Shown: one piece after another, positions 24,470 through 33,624 of the stretch
Position numbering within the stretch: position 1 is the first letter of the stretch
Layout: every line of letters starts with the position of its first letter
Origin: Limnohabitans kasalickyi
GTDB taxonomy: Bacteria > Pseudomonadota > Gammaproteobacteria > Burkholderiales > Burkholderiaceae_C
Direction: 5' to 3'
Length of the DNA stretch: 64,000 bases
NCBI GenBank assembly: GCA_965234325.1
Contig: OZ248407.1
Span: forward strand, 930,001-994,000
Notes under the pieces: model-generated
Databases searched by the model: none
The model's input: only the letters and a program-made list of their open reading frames with translations
Told to the model about the DNA's origin: nothing
Made by a program: the position numbers and the translations under genes

Positions 24470-25693
24470 ATGAAACCACAAGAGTCTTCCTCACAAGTCT
24501 CAGCCCTTTCTGGCCTGAAAGTCCTTGAATTGGGTCAACTGATTGCTGGCCCTTTTGCAGCTAAAACATTGGCTGATTTTGGCGCGGAGGTCATTAAGGT
24601 TGAAGCTCCAGAAAGTGGCGATCCCCTGCGCAAATGGCGCATGCTCAAAGACGGCACGTCGGTTTGGTGGCAAGCTCAATCGCGCAACAAACGCTCGTTG
24701 GCACTTGATCTTCGGACGCCTGAGGGCCAAGGTATTGTTCGTCAATTAGCCAATGAAGCCGATGTCTTGATTGAGAACTTCCGTCCTGGCGCTATGGAGG
24801 GTTGGGGATTGTCACCTGACGATCTCATAGCTCAAAACCCTAAGTTAATTGTCTTGCGTATCAGCGGATACGGTCAAACTGGGCCTTACCGCAATCGACC
24901 AGGCTTTGGCGTGATTGGTGAGGCCATGGGTGGCTTGCGGCACTTGACGGCAGAGCCAGGACGTGTGCCTGTGCGTGTCGGCGTCAGCATTGGAGACACG
25001 CTTTCAGCCTTGCACGGCGTGATTGGCATTTTGTTGGCACTTCAGCATCGCCACGTCACCGGCAAAGGTCAAGTGATTGATGTTGCCTTGTATGAGTCGG
25101 TGTTTAACTGCATGGAAAGCTTGCTGCCTGAATACAGTGCTTTTGGTGCTGTACGCGGCCCTGCTGGTAGCGCTTTGCCGGGCATTGCTCCAACCAACGC
25201 ATACCGTTGCAAGGACGGAGCCTACGCCCTGATCGCTGGCAATGGCGACAGCATTTTTAAACGCTTGATGACCCTCATTGGCCGAAACGATTTGGCCAAC
25301 GACCCCATGCTTGCCGACAACACGGGGCGTGTAAGCAGGGTCGAAGAACTTGACCAAGCCATTGAGTCTTGGACCGTCAATCAAAGCGTCGAAGATGTTC
25401 TTCAAGCCTTGGAAAGCGCGTCTGTTCCAGCTGGAAAAATTTACAACATCGCAGACATTGCAAACGATCCGCATTACGCCGCTCGCGGCATGATGCAAGA
25501 AATAACCTTGGCCGATGGCAGTGACTTGAAAGTCCCAGGTGTTGTACCCAAACTCTCGGTGACGCCCGGACAACACCGCCGCAATGCACCCGATTTAGGG
25601 CAGGACACTGACGACATCTTGAGAGAGATGGGGTTGAGTTCAGAGCAAATTCAAAAGCTAAAGACCAGCGGAATTGTGGGAGCTAAATCATGA
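24470..25693 (+). CDS. CaiB/BaiF-family (family III) CoA-transferase
   Basis: Moves CoA between carboxylic acids (407 aa). Family features are GLKVLELGQLIAGPFAAKTLADFGAEVIKVE (start ELGQLIAGPFAA), the NKRSLALDLRTPEG segment, RISGYGQTGPYR and the probable catalytic Asp near residue 178 in GVSIGDTLSALHG. Its stop overlaps the start of the HMG-CoA-lyase-like gene by 4 bp. Together they could activate a 3-hydroxy-3-methyl dicarboxylic acid to its CoA ester and cleave it; the exact acid is unknown. Confidence 0.93.
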   Translation: MKPQESSSQVSALSGLKVLELGQLIAGPFAAKTLADFGAEVIKVEAPESGDPLRKWRMLKDGTSVWWQAQSRNKRSLALDLRTPEGQGIVRQLANEADVLIENFRPGAMEGWGLSPDDLIAQNPKLIVLRISGYGQTGPYRNRPGFGVIGEAMGGLRHLTAEPGRVPVRVGVSIGDTLSALHGVIGILLALQHRHVTGKGQVIDVALYESVFNCMESLLPEYSAFGAVRGPAGSALPGIAPTNAYRCKDGAYALIAGNGDSIFKRLMTLIGRNDLANDPMLADNTGRVSRVEELDQAIESWTVNQSVEDVLQALESASVPAGKIYNIADIANDPHYAARGMMQEITLADGSDLKVPGVVPKLSVTPGQHRRNAPDLGQDTDDILREMGLSSEQIQKLKTSGIVGAKS

Positions 25694-26631
25694 AACAAAG
25701 AATTTACTTTAACGAAGTGGTGACTCGTGATGGGTTTCAGATGGAACCCGAATTTGTACCCACAGACACCAAAATTCAATTGATCGACGCCTTAAGCCAA
25801 TGTGGATACGCCAAGATTGAAGTGACCTCTTTCACTTCTGCCAAGGCCATCCCCATGCTGCGCGATGCTGAAGAGGTGATGGGCAGGATTCAACGCGCGC
25901 CCTCAGTGGAATACACCGTGTTGGTTCCCAATGTCCGCGGTGCAGAGCGCGCTATGGAAGTCAAGCCAGATGAATTCAATTTGGTCATGTCCACTTCCGA
26001 AACACACAACCTTTCCAACCTGCGCATGCCGCGTAAAAACAGCTTTGCCGCACTGAATGAGGTTATTCGTCAATTTGGGCATCAAGTCCCAATCAATGTT
26101 TCCCTGTCAGCTTGTTTTGGATGCCCCATGGAAGGCGACGTTAGCCTAGAAGAAGTTCTGCAATGGTCACAGAGGTTTGCAGACCTCGGTGTGAGAGGTC
26201 TCACCATTTGCGACACCACAGGCATGGCACAACCGGATCAAGTGGCCCAAATGTGCGAAGTCCTGCAAAAAATATTTCCTTCACTTCAATTGACATTGCA
26301 TTTCCACAACACGCGCGGCATGGGCCTTGCCAACGTGTTGGCTGCCGTTCGATCTGGTATTAACCGATTCGATGGTTCATTGGGCGGCTTAGGAGGGTGC
26401 CCTTATGCACCTGGCGCCAGCGGCAATATCTGCAGCGAAGACGCCATCCACATGCTCGATGCCATGGGATATGAAACCGGCATCGACTTGCCGCAACTAC
26501 TGGGCATCGCACGCCATTTGCCAGGCATTGTTCAGCATGCCGTGCCAGGTCAAGTGGCCAAGAGCGGGTGCACGTTTGACTTGCATCCTATTCCCGCCTA
26601 CGTCCATGATTTGAAAAAGGATTTTGCATGA
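25690..26631 (+). CDS. Hydroxymethylglutaryl-CoA lyase-family enzyme
   Basis: DRE-TIM metallolyase (313 aa). Conserved elements are NEVVTRDGFQ (substrate Arg and Asp), the metal HxH in LHFHNTRGMG, and the catalytic Cys loop GGLGGCPYAPGASGN. It would cleave HMG-CoA to acetyl-CoA and acetoacetate, or a related CoA ester such as citramalyl-CoA. It overlaps the upstream CoA-transferase and the downstream VOC gene by 4 bp each, which indicates tight co-translation. The sequence alone does not tell HMG-CoA from related substrates. Confidence 0.92.
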   Translation: MKQRIYFNEVVTRDGFQMEPEFVPTDTKIQLIDALSQCGYAKIEVTSFTSAKAIPMLRDAEEVMGRIQRAPSVEYTVLVPNVRGAERAMEVKPDEFNLVMSTSETHNLSNLRMPRKNSFAALNEVIRQFGHQVPINVSLSACFGCPMEGDVSLEEVLQWSQRFADLGVRGLTICDTTGMAQPDQVAQMCEVLQKIFPSLQLTLHFHNTRGMGLANVLAAVRSGINRFDGSLGGLGGCPYAPGASGNICSEDAIHMLDAMGYETGIDLPQLLGIARHLPGIVQHAVPGQVAKSGCTFDLHPIPAYVHDLKKDFA

Positions 26632-27020
26632 TTGAGCATCTAGACCATTTGGTTTTGACAACCGCCAGAGAAGCCGCGTGCATTGATTTCTACACGCGTG
26701 TGTTGGGCATGCAACTCGAAACCTTTGTAGGCGGAACACCGCCGGTAGAGCGCCGAGCATTTAAGTTCGGCCATCAAAAAATCAACATCCATGTTCAAGG
26801 CTCTGAATTTGAGCCAAAGGCACATTTACCGGTGCCTGGCGCGCTCGATTTATGCTTCATCGCAACAGTTCCGCTAGAGCAAGTCATAGAAAAACTGCAG
26901 TCATCACCTTGGCCGATTATTGAAGGTCCTGTGATGCGAACTGGTGCGACACAGAAGATTCGCTCTGTCTATGTGCGAGATCCAGATTTCAACTTGATCG
27001 AGATATCTGAGTTGGCTTGA
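26628..27020 (+). CDS. VOC-superfamily (glyoxalase/dioxygenase-fold) protein
   Basis: 130-aa vicinal-oxygen-chelate protein. The first betaalphabetabetabeta unit begins with IEHLDHLVLTTA (metal His) and FYTRVLGMQLETF, and the second ends with YVRDPDFNLIEIS (metal Glu). Such small VOC proteins can be lyases, isomerases or fosfomycin-resistance-like enzymes. Here it overlaps the lyase gene by 4 bp, so a role in the same catabolic route is likely. Confidence 0.9.
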   Translation: MIEHLDHLVLTTAREAACIDFYTRVLGMQLETFVGGTPPVERRAFKFGHQKINIHVQGSEFEPKAHLPVPGALDLCFIATVPLEQVIEKLQSSPWPIIEGPVMRTGATQKIRSVYVRDPDFNLIEISELA

Positions 27021-27067
27021 AGAGTGAAGCAACGACAAGCAGACATTTCATAGAAAGTGAAAAAGAG

Positions 27068-27775
27068 ATGACTACAAAACCTGCACTGGCTTTCGCCTGT
27101 GCGCACATGACCGACGAGCGTCTGTACGCGCATCAAATAGCCGCCCTGCAATTAACGCATGACTGTCGTGTGTTTGTATTTCGCGATCACGATTCCATGG
27201 CGGGCATGGCCCAGCAAGTTTTGTCGGCCATGCCGGAGCGATTTACGTGGATTGGTTTGTCGTTAGGAGGCTATGTTGCCTTTGAAGCAATCCGGTGTGC
27301 CCTACCTCGATTAGAGCGGCTCGTGCTCATGGACACGACGGCGGTCGCCGATCACCCTGCGCGTCGCCAAGGCCGCGTTAAGGACATTGAAACGGTCAAG
27401 CAAGGAGGTATTGAGGCCTTGATTCCCGAATTGCCCTCACGCTGGCTATTGCCTGCTCATGTTGGCAACCCTGCACTCAAGGAACTCATGTCAGAGATGG
27501 CCCGCAGTGTCAGTGCCAAAGGCCAGTTCAATCAGCAAACAGCCATCCTGGCTAGGCCTGATTCACATGCGGATTTGGCAACAGTACGTGTCCCAACACT
27601 GGTCATGTGAGGCAGGCAAGACCCAGTCACGCCGCTGTCTGACCATGAAGCAATGGCTGCATGCGTGCCAGGTGCGAAATTGAAAGTGATTGAGTCATGT
27701 GGCCACCTCTCAACCATTGAACAGCCAGAGGCTGTGACCTCAGAGTTAACCCAATGGCTGGCTGCGAATCACTAA
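27068..27775 (+). pseudogene. Alpha/beta hydrolase interrupted by one in-frame TGA
   Basis: The frame from ATG 27068 (ribosome site AAAGAG) encodes an alpha/beta hydrolase with nucleophile Ser in GLSLGGYVAFEA. It meets TGA at 27608-27610 after VPTLVM. The same frame continues for 54 codons and supplies the missing C-terminus: GRQDPVTPLSDHEAMAA (catalytic Asp) and VIESCGHLSTIEQPEAV (catalytic His), ending in TAA at 27775. Family members usually have Cys at the position of the TGA. This is probably a point nonsense mutation or sequencing error. Selenocysteine is unlikely, because no clear SECIS-like hairpin follows and FdhA in this window uses Cys. Confidence 0.8.
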
Positions 27776-27840
27776 CAGTCAAGCCACAAAGCAAGCTAAG
27801 CCTCAACTCATCAAAGAATATGTACAAACAGGAGACAACT

Positions 27841-28821
27841 ATGCAACGACGTCATTGGTTCATCAGCGTTTCATGCGCAGCCATGGTTTTACTCGCTGGT
27901 CAAGCAGCCCAAGCTCAAGGGAAATTTCCTGAGCGCCCCATCACGATCGTGGTTCCTAGCGCGCCTGGTGGCTCCACTGACTTCACAGCGCGCTTGATTG
28001 CCGAGCCACTATCCCGCGCCTTGGGACAGCCTGTGGTGATTGATAACAAGGCAGGAGCCGCGGGCAATATTGGCAACCAAGCGGTAGCCAGAGCCAAACC
28101 AGACGGCTACACCTTGCTGTTGGCCTACAGTGGCTATCAAGTAGGCAACCCACACTTGTTTAAAAAATCTGGCTGGGACCCCATCAAGGATTTCACACCG
28201 ATTGCCATGCTGACCCGCGCACCTCAGGTGTTGGCCACCAAAGCGGACTTGCCTGCCAAGAACTTGAAAGAGTTGATTGCCTACGCCAAGGCTTATCCAG
28301 ACAAACTCAACTATGCATCCTCTGGCAACGGTTCTATTCAACACATTGCAGGTGAACTGTTTAAGCAAATGACGGGCACTTCTATTCAGCATGTTCCCTA
28401 CAAAGGCGCTGGCCCTGCCGTGCAAGATTTATTGGGTGGTCAAGTCGACTTGTTTTTTACAACACCCGCATCGGTCGTGAACCATATCAAAGCAGACAAA
28501 CTCAAAGGTTTGGTTGTGACAAGTAATGCCAGACTTGTTTCATTGCCACAGGTGCCCACCAGCAAAGAAGCTGAATTGAGTGAATTCACCATCGATTCAT
28601 GGTTTGCACTTTATGCACCAGCAGGCACATCACCAGAAATCGTCAACCAAATCAATGCGGAAATTGTGAAAATTCTGGCTATGCCAGACATCAAGAAAAA
28701 AGCAGAAGACGCCGGTACTTTGGTGGATCACATGAATCCAGCACAGCTGGGCGATTACACCCGCAAGGAATTGGACTACTGGGGGCGTGTGATTCGCTCT
28801 GCCAAGATATCAGTCGAGTAA
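27841..28821 (+). CDS. Bug/TctC-family substrate-binding protein
   Basis: Periplasmic binding protein of 326 aa. ATG 27841 follows AGGAG at 27830-27834 and starts a signal peptide cleaved after QAAQAQ. Family motifs are ITIVVPSAPGGSTDFTARL and VIDNKAGAAGNIGNQAVA. It closes the LysR-led catabolic module and probably binds the acid that the module degrades. No TctA/TctB genes are present. A long in-frame extension to 27754 runs into the broken hydrolase and is not credible. Confidence 0.93.
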   Translation: MQRRHWFISVSCAAMVLLAGQAAQAQGKFPERPITIVVPSAPGGSTDFTARLIAEPLSRALGQPVVIDNKAGAAGNIGNQAVARAKPDGYTLLLAYSGYQVGNPHLFKKSGWDPIKDFTPIAMLTRAPQVLATKADLPAKNLKELIAYAKAYPDKLNYASSGNGSIQHIAGELFKQMTGTSIQHVPYKGAGPAVQDLLGGQVDLFFTTPASVVNHIKADKLKGLVVTSNARLVSLPQVPTSKEAELSEFTIDSWFALYAPAGTSPEIVNQINAEIVKILAMPDIKKKAEDAGTLVDHMNPAQLGDYTRKELDYWGRVIRSAKISVE

Positions 28822-28834
28822 GTTAATTGTTTTT

Positions 28835-28867
28835 AAAAGCCATGAATTTAAAAAATTAGTGGCTTTT
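28835..28867. terminator. Bidirectional-looking terminator between Bug gene and panC
   Basis: Stem AAAAGCCA/TGGCTTTT (28835-28842 and 28860-28867) with an AT-rich loop that can pair further (AATTT/AAATT). The A-rich 5' side and T-rich 3' side allow it to work on both strands, which suits the convergent genes on either side. Confidence 0.65.
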
Positions 28868-28914
28868 CAATTTGTCAGCTCGACAGCATGGATTTACCAG
28901 CCGACTAAGTGATT

Positions 28915-29778
28915 TCAAACTTCCAAGTTATCAATCAACCGCGTCTTCCCCAGCTTAGCTGCACCCAGCACCACCAACGGCTCTGCACAAGGCCCAGAGA
29001 GCGGCGACAAGTCGTGCTGACGGCGCACCGTCAGATAGTCAGGTTGCCAGCCACGCGCACGCAGGGCTTCCATCGCAGCGGATTCGGCAGTGGCGACATC
29101 CAGCTCACCAGCCGCATTGCCAGCAAGGGCCGCTGCAGCCAAGCCTTTCAGAGCCATCGACAGTTGCACGGCTTCGGCGCGTTCTTCGGCGCTAAGGTAA
29201 CCGTTGCGTGAACTCAAAGCCAAACCGTCTTCGGCGCGGCGTGTTTCCCCTCCGATGATTTCAATGGGCAGCGCCATTTGCTGCACCATGCGGCGGATGA
29301 CCATGAGCTGTTGGTAATCCTTTTTGCCAAAGAGCGCGATGTCGGGTTGCACGACGTTGAAGAGTTTGTGCACCACGGTGCTCACGCCTACAAAAAAGCC
29401 AGGGCGGAAGGCCCCTTCCAAGATGTCGGCCAAGTCTGCGGGCGGGTGCACCTTGAACACTTGGGGTTCGGGGTACAGGTCTTTCTCAGTTGGCGCAAAC
29501 AGCACGTCGCAGCCGTTGGCGGCGAGTTGTTCGCAGTCCCGCTCAAAGGTGCGAGGGTAGGTGTCGAAGTCTTCGTTGGGGCCGAATTGCAGGCGGTTGA
29601 CAAAGATGCTGGCCACGGTCATGCCGCCTTGCGGGGCGCGGACGTCGACCGTTTGGCGGGCCATTTGCATGAGGTCTAAGTGGCCTTGATGCAGGTTGCC
29701 CATGGTGGCCACAAAGGCGCGCAGCGCAGCGGGTTTCAGGGCGCGACGGAGGTCGTCAAGGGTGTGGACGATGTGCAT
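28915..29778 (-). CDS. panC: Pantothenate synthetase
   Basis: Joins pantoate and beta-alanine with ATP to make pantothenate. The nucleotidyltransferase HIGH-like motif is in TMGNLHQGHLDLM, and FGKKDYQQLMVIRRMV and the ATP-binding LALSSRNGYLS segment are present. ATG 29778 was chosen (287 aa), 8 bp after the panB stop; a TTG at 29793 would overlap panB. It forms a panB-panC operon on the minus strand. Confidence 0.96.
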   Translation of the reverse strand: MHIVHTLDDLRRALKPAALRAFVATMGNLHQGHLDLMQMARQTVDVRAPQGGMTVASIFVNRLQFGPNEDFDTYPRTFERDCEQLAANGCDVLFAPTEKDLYPEPQVFKVHPPADLADILEGAFRPGFFVGVSTVVHKLFNVVQPDIALFGKKDYQQLMVIRRMVQQMALPIEIIGGETRRAEDGLALSSRNGYLSAEERAEAVQLSMALKGLAAAALAGNAAGELDVATAESAAMEALRARGWQPDYLTVRRQHDLSPLSGPCAEPLVVLGAAKLGKTRLIDNLEV

Positions 29779-29786
29779 GTGTGTGT

Positions 29787-30677
29787 TTACCAAGCGTGTT
29801 CAGCGTTGACGGGGAAGCTGCCGTCTTTCACGGCGACGACGTAGGCAGCCATGGCGGCTTGCACACTGGGGCTGCCGGTCATGAAGTTGCGTACAAATTT
29901 GGGGTTTTTGCCGAGGTTGATGCCCAGCATGTCGTGCATCACCAGCACTTGGCCGGCGGTGCCGTTGCCCGCGCCAATGCCAATGGTGTGGCAGCGCGGC
30001 AGCTCGTGGGTGAGGGCGGTCGACAGGGCTTCGGGCACCATCTCCAGCACCACCATGGAGGCACCGGCATCTTGCAGGTCCAAGGCGTGTTGGCGCAGTT
30101 GGGTGGCCGAGTCGCCACGGCCTTGCACGCGGTAGCCGCCCAAGGCGTGCACGGTTTGGGGTGTCAGGCCCAAATGCGCGCACACGGGAATGCCGCGCTC
30201 TACAAGAAAGCGCACGGTGTCGGTGGTCCAGCCCCCGCCTTCGAGTTTGATCATGTGCGCGCCCGCTTGCATCAACACGCTGGCGCTGCGCAGTGCTTGC
30301 TCTTTGGACTCGTGGTAGCTGCCAAAGGGCAAGTCGCCAATGATCCAGGTGGTGCCTTGCACGCGTTGCACACCACGCGCCACGCTTTCAACGTGGTAGC
30401 GCATGGTGTCCAAGCTGACGCCCACGGTGTTCGACAAACCTTGGCACACCATGCCCAGCGAGTCGCCCACCAACAGGCACTCCACGCCCGCTGCATCGGC
30501 CACGGCGGCAAAGGTGGCGTCGTAGGCGGTGAGCATGGTGATTTTTTCGCCACGGGAGCGCAACTCATGCAAGCGCGGCAGGCTGATGGGTTTGCGGGCC
30601 GACACGGGCGAGGCCGGTGGCAAGGTGCCGTAGGGCGAGGCGGTTTGACTTTGGGGGGCGTTGCTGGAGTTGCTCAT
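29787..30677 (-). CDS. panB: 3-methyl-2-oxobutanoate hydroxymethyltransferase
   Basis: First committed step of pantothenate synthesis: it adds a hydroxymethyl group from methylene-THF to alpha-ketoisovalerate. Recognised by KITMLTAYDATFAAVADAAG, LVGDSLGMV (metal Asp), MIKLEGG and the C-terminal HDMLGI. ATG 30677 gives 296 aa; the frame open further upstream adds 28 residues of poor quality. It lies directly upstream of panC. Confidence 0.96.
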   Translation of the reverse strand: MSNSSNAPQSQTASPYGTLPPASPVSARKPISLPRLHELRSRGEKITMLTAYDATFAAVADAAGVECLLVGDSLGMVCQGLSNTVGVSLDTMRYHVESVARGVQRVQGTTWIIGDLPFGSYHESKEQALRSASVLMQAGAHMIKLEGGGWTTDTVRFLVERGIPVCAHLGLTPQTVHALGGYRVQGRGDSATQLRQHALDLQDAGASMVVLEMVPEALSTALTHELPRCHTIGIGAGNGTAGQVLVMHDMLGINLGKNPKFVRNFMTGSPSVQAAMAAYVVAVKDGSFPVNAEHAW

Positions 30678-30720
30678 AAAGGGTGCGGCCAGATGCCAGT
30701 CGTTGAAGGTGGGGGAGGGG

Positions 30721-31572
30721 TCAGCTCGGCGTGTAAGCCAAGCGCACGTAAATGGGCGCAAAGGCCTCGGCCTGCGTGATTTCGATCAGCGTTTCTTTGC
30801 CCAGTTCGAGCAGCGCGATGAAGGTGACCACCAGCACGGGCACGCCCTGTGCGGGGTCGAAGAGTTTTTCAAACTCGACAAAGCGTTGGCCTTGCAGCTT
30901 GCGCAGCACGATGCTCATGTGCTCGCGCACCGATAGCTCTTCGCGCGAAATTTTGTGGTGCTGAATGAGCTTGGCGCGCTTCAAAATATCGGCCCACGCC
31001 TGCTGCAACTCCACCACATGCACGTCGGGAAAGCGCGGTTGCAACGATTGCTCGATGAACACCTGCGCCTTCAAGTAGTCGCGGCCGTATTGCGGTACTT
31101 CGTTGAGCTTGGCGGCGGCCAGCTTCATTTGCTCGTATTCGAGCAAGCGGCGCACCAGCTCTGCACGAGGATCTTCGGGCTCTTGGCCCTCGGCCACCTT
31201 TTTGGGCGGCAGCAGCATGCGCGATTTGATCTCGATCAGCATGGCTGCCATCAGCAAGTATTCGGCGGCCAGCTCTAAGTTGCGGCTGCGAATCTCGTCC
31301 ACGTAGCTGAGGTACTGGCGCGTGAGCGCTGCCATGGGGATGTCGAGGATGTTGAAGTTTTGCTTGCGGATCAAATACAGCAGCAAATCCAACGGGCCTT
31401 GGAAGGCTTCGAGGAACACTTCCAGCGCATCGGGCGGGATGTACAAATCCTGCGGCATGGCGAACAGGGGCTCGCCATACAGGCGGGCCACGGCCACGTT
31501 GTCGATCACCTCAGGCATGGCGGAGGCGGTGTGTGCCTCGGCGTTGGGCAGGGTGAGGTCAGCAGGGTTCAC
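30721..31572 (-). CDS. scpA: Segregation and condensation protein A
   Basis: Kleisin subunit (283 aa) of the SMC-ScpAB complex that organises and separates chromosomes. The N-terminal FQGPLDLLLYLIRKQNFNILDIPMA region (start FQGPLDLLLYLI) and ELAAEYLLMAAMLIEIKSRMLLP are diagnostic, and the C-terminal winged-helix part is present. It starts at GTG 31572, or possibly ATG 31518. It lies between DUF3460 and panB, an order seen in Burkholderiales. scpB is not in the window. Confidence 0.94.
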   Translation of the reverse strand: MNPADLTLPNAEAHTASAMPEVIDNVAVARLYGEPLFAMPQDLYIPPDALEVFLEAFQGPLDLLLYLIRKQNFNILDIPMAALTRQYLSYVDEIRSRNLELAAEYLLMAAMLIEIKSRMLLPPKKVAEGQEPEDPRAELVRRLLEYEQMKLAAAKLNEVPQYGRDYLKAQVFIEQSLQPRFPDVHVVELQQAWADILKRAKLIQHHKISREELSVREHMSIVLRKLQGQRFVEFEKLFDPAQGVPVLVVTFIALLELGKETLIEITQAEAFAPIYVRLAYTPS

Positions 31573-31639
31573 AGAAGGCGCTTTGAAGGGGTGTCAAGGG
31601 CTTAAGTCAAGGCTGAATGCCTAGATTTAAAGCCAAGAT

Positions 31640-31843
31640 TTAAGCGTTCGTTTGGTAAACGTAAGGCTTTTGCGCCACGCGACCGGCTTGCAGGTCTTGC
31701 TGCACATCGTGGTTCACGGCTTTGTCCCACAGCAGGGCGCGGCCATCGCGTTGCGCTTGTTCCAAGCCAGGCTTTTGGGCTTTCAGCTGCTCGATGAACT
31801 GCGTGGCTTCGGAGGTGTAGTGGTCGCGTTGAAAGATCGACAT
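31640..31843 (-). CDS. DUF3460 family protein
   Basis: 67-aa protein of DUF3460, a small family found mainly in betaproteobacteria. It begins SIFQRDHYTSEATQFIEQLK and has the conserved RALLWDK. It lies 67 bp upstream of scpA. The function is unknown. Its presence supports the taxonomic placement. Confidence 0.9.
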   Translation of the reverse strand: MSIFQRDHYTSEATQFIEQLKAQKPGLEQAQRDGRALLWDKAVNHDVQQDLQAGRVAQKPYVYQTNA

Positions 31844-31898
31844 GATGGTGTTTCCTAAGATAAGCGTGTGATTTTAACGACCGAGGCTGCGCGCGCTC

Positions 31899-33596
31899 TT
31901 ACGCGCGAAGGGGTGCCAGGGCCTTAGCCCATGCAATGCCTTGGGCCAAGTCAGCTGCCGACTTGACATGTGATGCTTCTCCCAGCAAACCGCTGCGTTG
32001 TGCGATGTCCAGCGGCTGGTGGGTCAAGCCGCACAGCACCAAGCACAATTGTTTTTTATGGCAAGTACGTGCCAACGACAGCAAAGCATCAACGCCCGAA
32101 GAGTCGATGTAGATCAGGTTATTCAGGTCGAGCACCAAGGCGCGGGCGGGCAATGTTTCTTCAATGGCTTCCACCAGCTTCACCGCACCAAAGAACAAAG
32201 CGCCATGAAAACGATGGGCGTGCACCGCGTCGCCCAGCCCCACCAAAGCGGGCTGTTCGAGGGCCGACACGGGTTCGGCGCGTGTGAGGTTGGAGATGCG
32301 GTAAATAAAGGTCAAGCACGCCGCGATCAGGCCCACCTCGACGGCCGCGGTCAAATCGACCACCACCGTCAGCAAAAACACGGCCAGTAGCGTGGCGCGG
32401 TAAGGCATGCGGTATTGGCGCAGGTGCACAAATTGGCGCCATTCGCCCATATTCCACGCGACGAACATCAAAATCGCAGACAAAGCCGCGAGCGGCACAT
32501 GGCCCGCTAAAGGCGCGGCGATCAGCATGACCGCCAGCAAGGTGAGGGCGTGCACCATGCCCGCGATGGGGCTGTTGCCACCGTTTTTCACATTGGTCAC
32601 GGTGCGCGCAATGGTGCCCGTGGCGGGCATGCCACCAAAAAATGGGGTCACGATGTTGGCAATGCCTTGCGCCATCAACTCTTGGTTGGCATCGTGGCGA
32701 TCGCCATAAGGGGTATCTGCCATCATTTGGTCGGCGATGCGGGCGCACAGCAGCGACTCAATCGCGCCCAGCAAGGCCAGCGTGGTCGCGGGCATCAGCA
32801 AAAATTTGGCGGTTTCCCAGCTAAAGGTGGGCCATTCAAACGCTGGCAAAGTGTTGGGAATGTTGCCAAAGCGCGAGGCGATGGTCTCCACGTTCAAATT
32901 CAGCCATTGGCTGGCCAGCGAGGCCAGTACCAACACCAAGATAGAGCCCGGCACCACACTGATTTTTTTGGCGTTTGCGTGTCGTTGGCTCAGCTTGGGC
33001 AGCACAAACTGCCAAACGACCAGCAGGCCCAAGCAAGCGCAAGCCAACAAAAAAGCCTGTAGGTTGAGCGTGCCAAGGTTGGCAACCAGCGTGCGCAAAA
33101 TGCCAAAGAAGTCGGCAGGCATGGCGCTGACACTCAGCCCCAAAAAGTCTTTCACCTGCGACACCATGATCAGCACCGCTATGCCATTGGTGAAACCAAT
33201 CACCACAGCCACGGGAATGAAACGAATCAAGCTGCCCAAGCGCATCAGGCCCATGGCAAACAACATGACCCCCGACATGGCAGTGGCAATCAGCAGGTTG
33301 GCCAAGCCGTAGCGCTCCAAAATGCCGTACACGATGACGATGAACGCCCCCGCAGGTCCGCCAATTTGCACGCGACTACCGCCCAAGGCCGAAATCAAAA
33401 AGCCCGCGATGATGGCGGTGACCAGACCCGCCTCAGGTTTGAGGCCCGACGCAATGGCAAACGCCATGGCCAGCGGCAGCGCTACCACGCCCACGGTGAT
33501 GCCCGCGCCCACGTCTTGGATCAAACGTTCCCGCGTGTAGCCCTTCAACGACTGCATCCCATTGGGACGGAAAAAAGAGACCCCTGGAAGATGCAT
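31899..33596 (-). CDS. SulP-family inorganic anion transporter with STAS domain
   Basis: Second SulP carrier in the window (565 aa). The membrane core starts with VGVVALPLAMAFAIASGL and contains GGSRVQIGGPAGAFIVIVYG, the GGPxGA element of the transport core; about 12 hydrophobic helices follow. The STAS domain at the C-terminus has DLNNLIYIDSSGVDALLSLA, where the Ser of DSSG is the phosphorylation-type position. This form resembles DauA/BicA-like dicarboxylate or bicarbonate carriers more than the first SulP here. It lies downstream of metG, with a palindromic repeat in between. Confidence 0.92.
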   Translation of the reverse strand: MHLPGVSFFRPNGMQSLKGYTRERLIQDVGAGITVGVVALPLAMAFAIASGLKPEAGLVTAIIAGFLISALGGSRVQIGGPAGAFIVIVYGILERYGLANLLIATAMSGVMLFAMGLMRLGSLIRFIPVAVVIGFTNGIAVLIMVSQVKDFLGLSVSAMPADFFGILRTLVANLGTLNLQAFLLACACLGLLVVWQFVLPKLSQRHANAKKISVVPGSILVLVLASLASQWLNLNVETIASRFGNIPNTLPAFEWPTFSWETAKFLLMPATTLALLGAIESLLCARIADQMMADTPYGDRHDANQELMAQGIANIVTPFFGGMPATGTIARTVTNVKNGGNSPIAGMVHALTLLAVMLIAAPLAGHVPLAALSAILMFVAWNMGEWRQFVHLRQYRMPYRATLLAVFLLTVVVDLTAAVEVGLIAACLTFIYRISNLTRAEPVSALEQPALVGLGDAVHAHRFHGALFFGAVKLVEAIEETLPARALVLDLNNLIYIDSSGVDALLSLARTCHKKQLCLVLCGLTHQPLDIAQRSGLLGEASHVKSAADLAQGIAWAKALAPLRA

Positions 33597-33624
33597 CGTG
33601 GCGCTTAGTTTTAATGAGGGTCAG

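Noticed and set aside
27608..27650. Selenocysteine insertion at the hydrolase TGA
   Set aside because: Only weak pairing (GTCA/TGAC) follows; no stable hairpin with a GU loop at the usual distance, and FdhA here is a Cys enzyme.
29781..30779. 332-codon open frame on the plus strand
   Set aside because: Shadow of panB; alternating His/Gly/Ala composition without a domain.
31890..31912. GC-rich hairpin over the stop codon of the second SulP gene as terminator
   Set aside because: CGCGC arms are present, but no T-run follows on the minus strand and the pairing lies partly in coding sequence.
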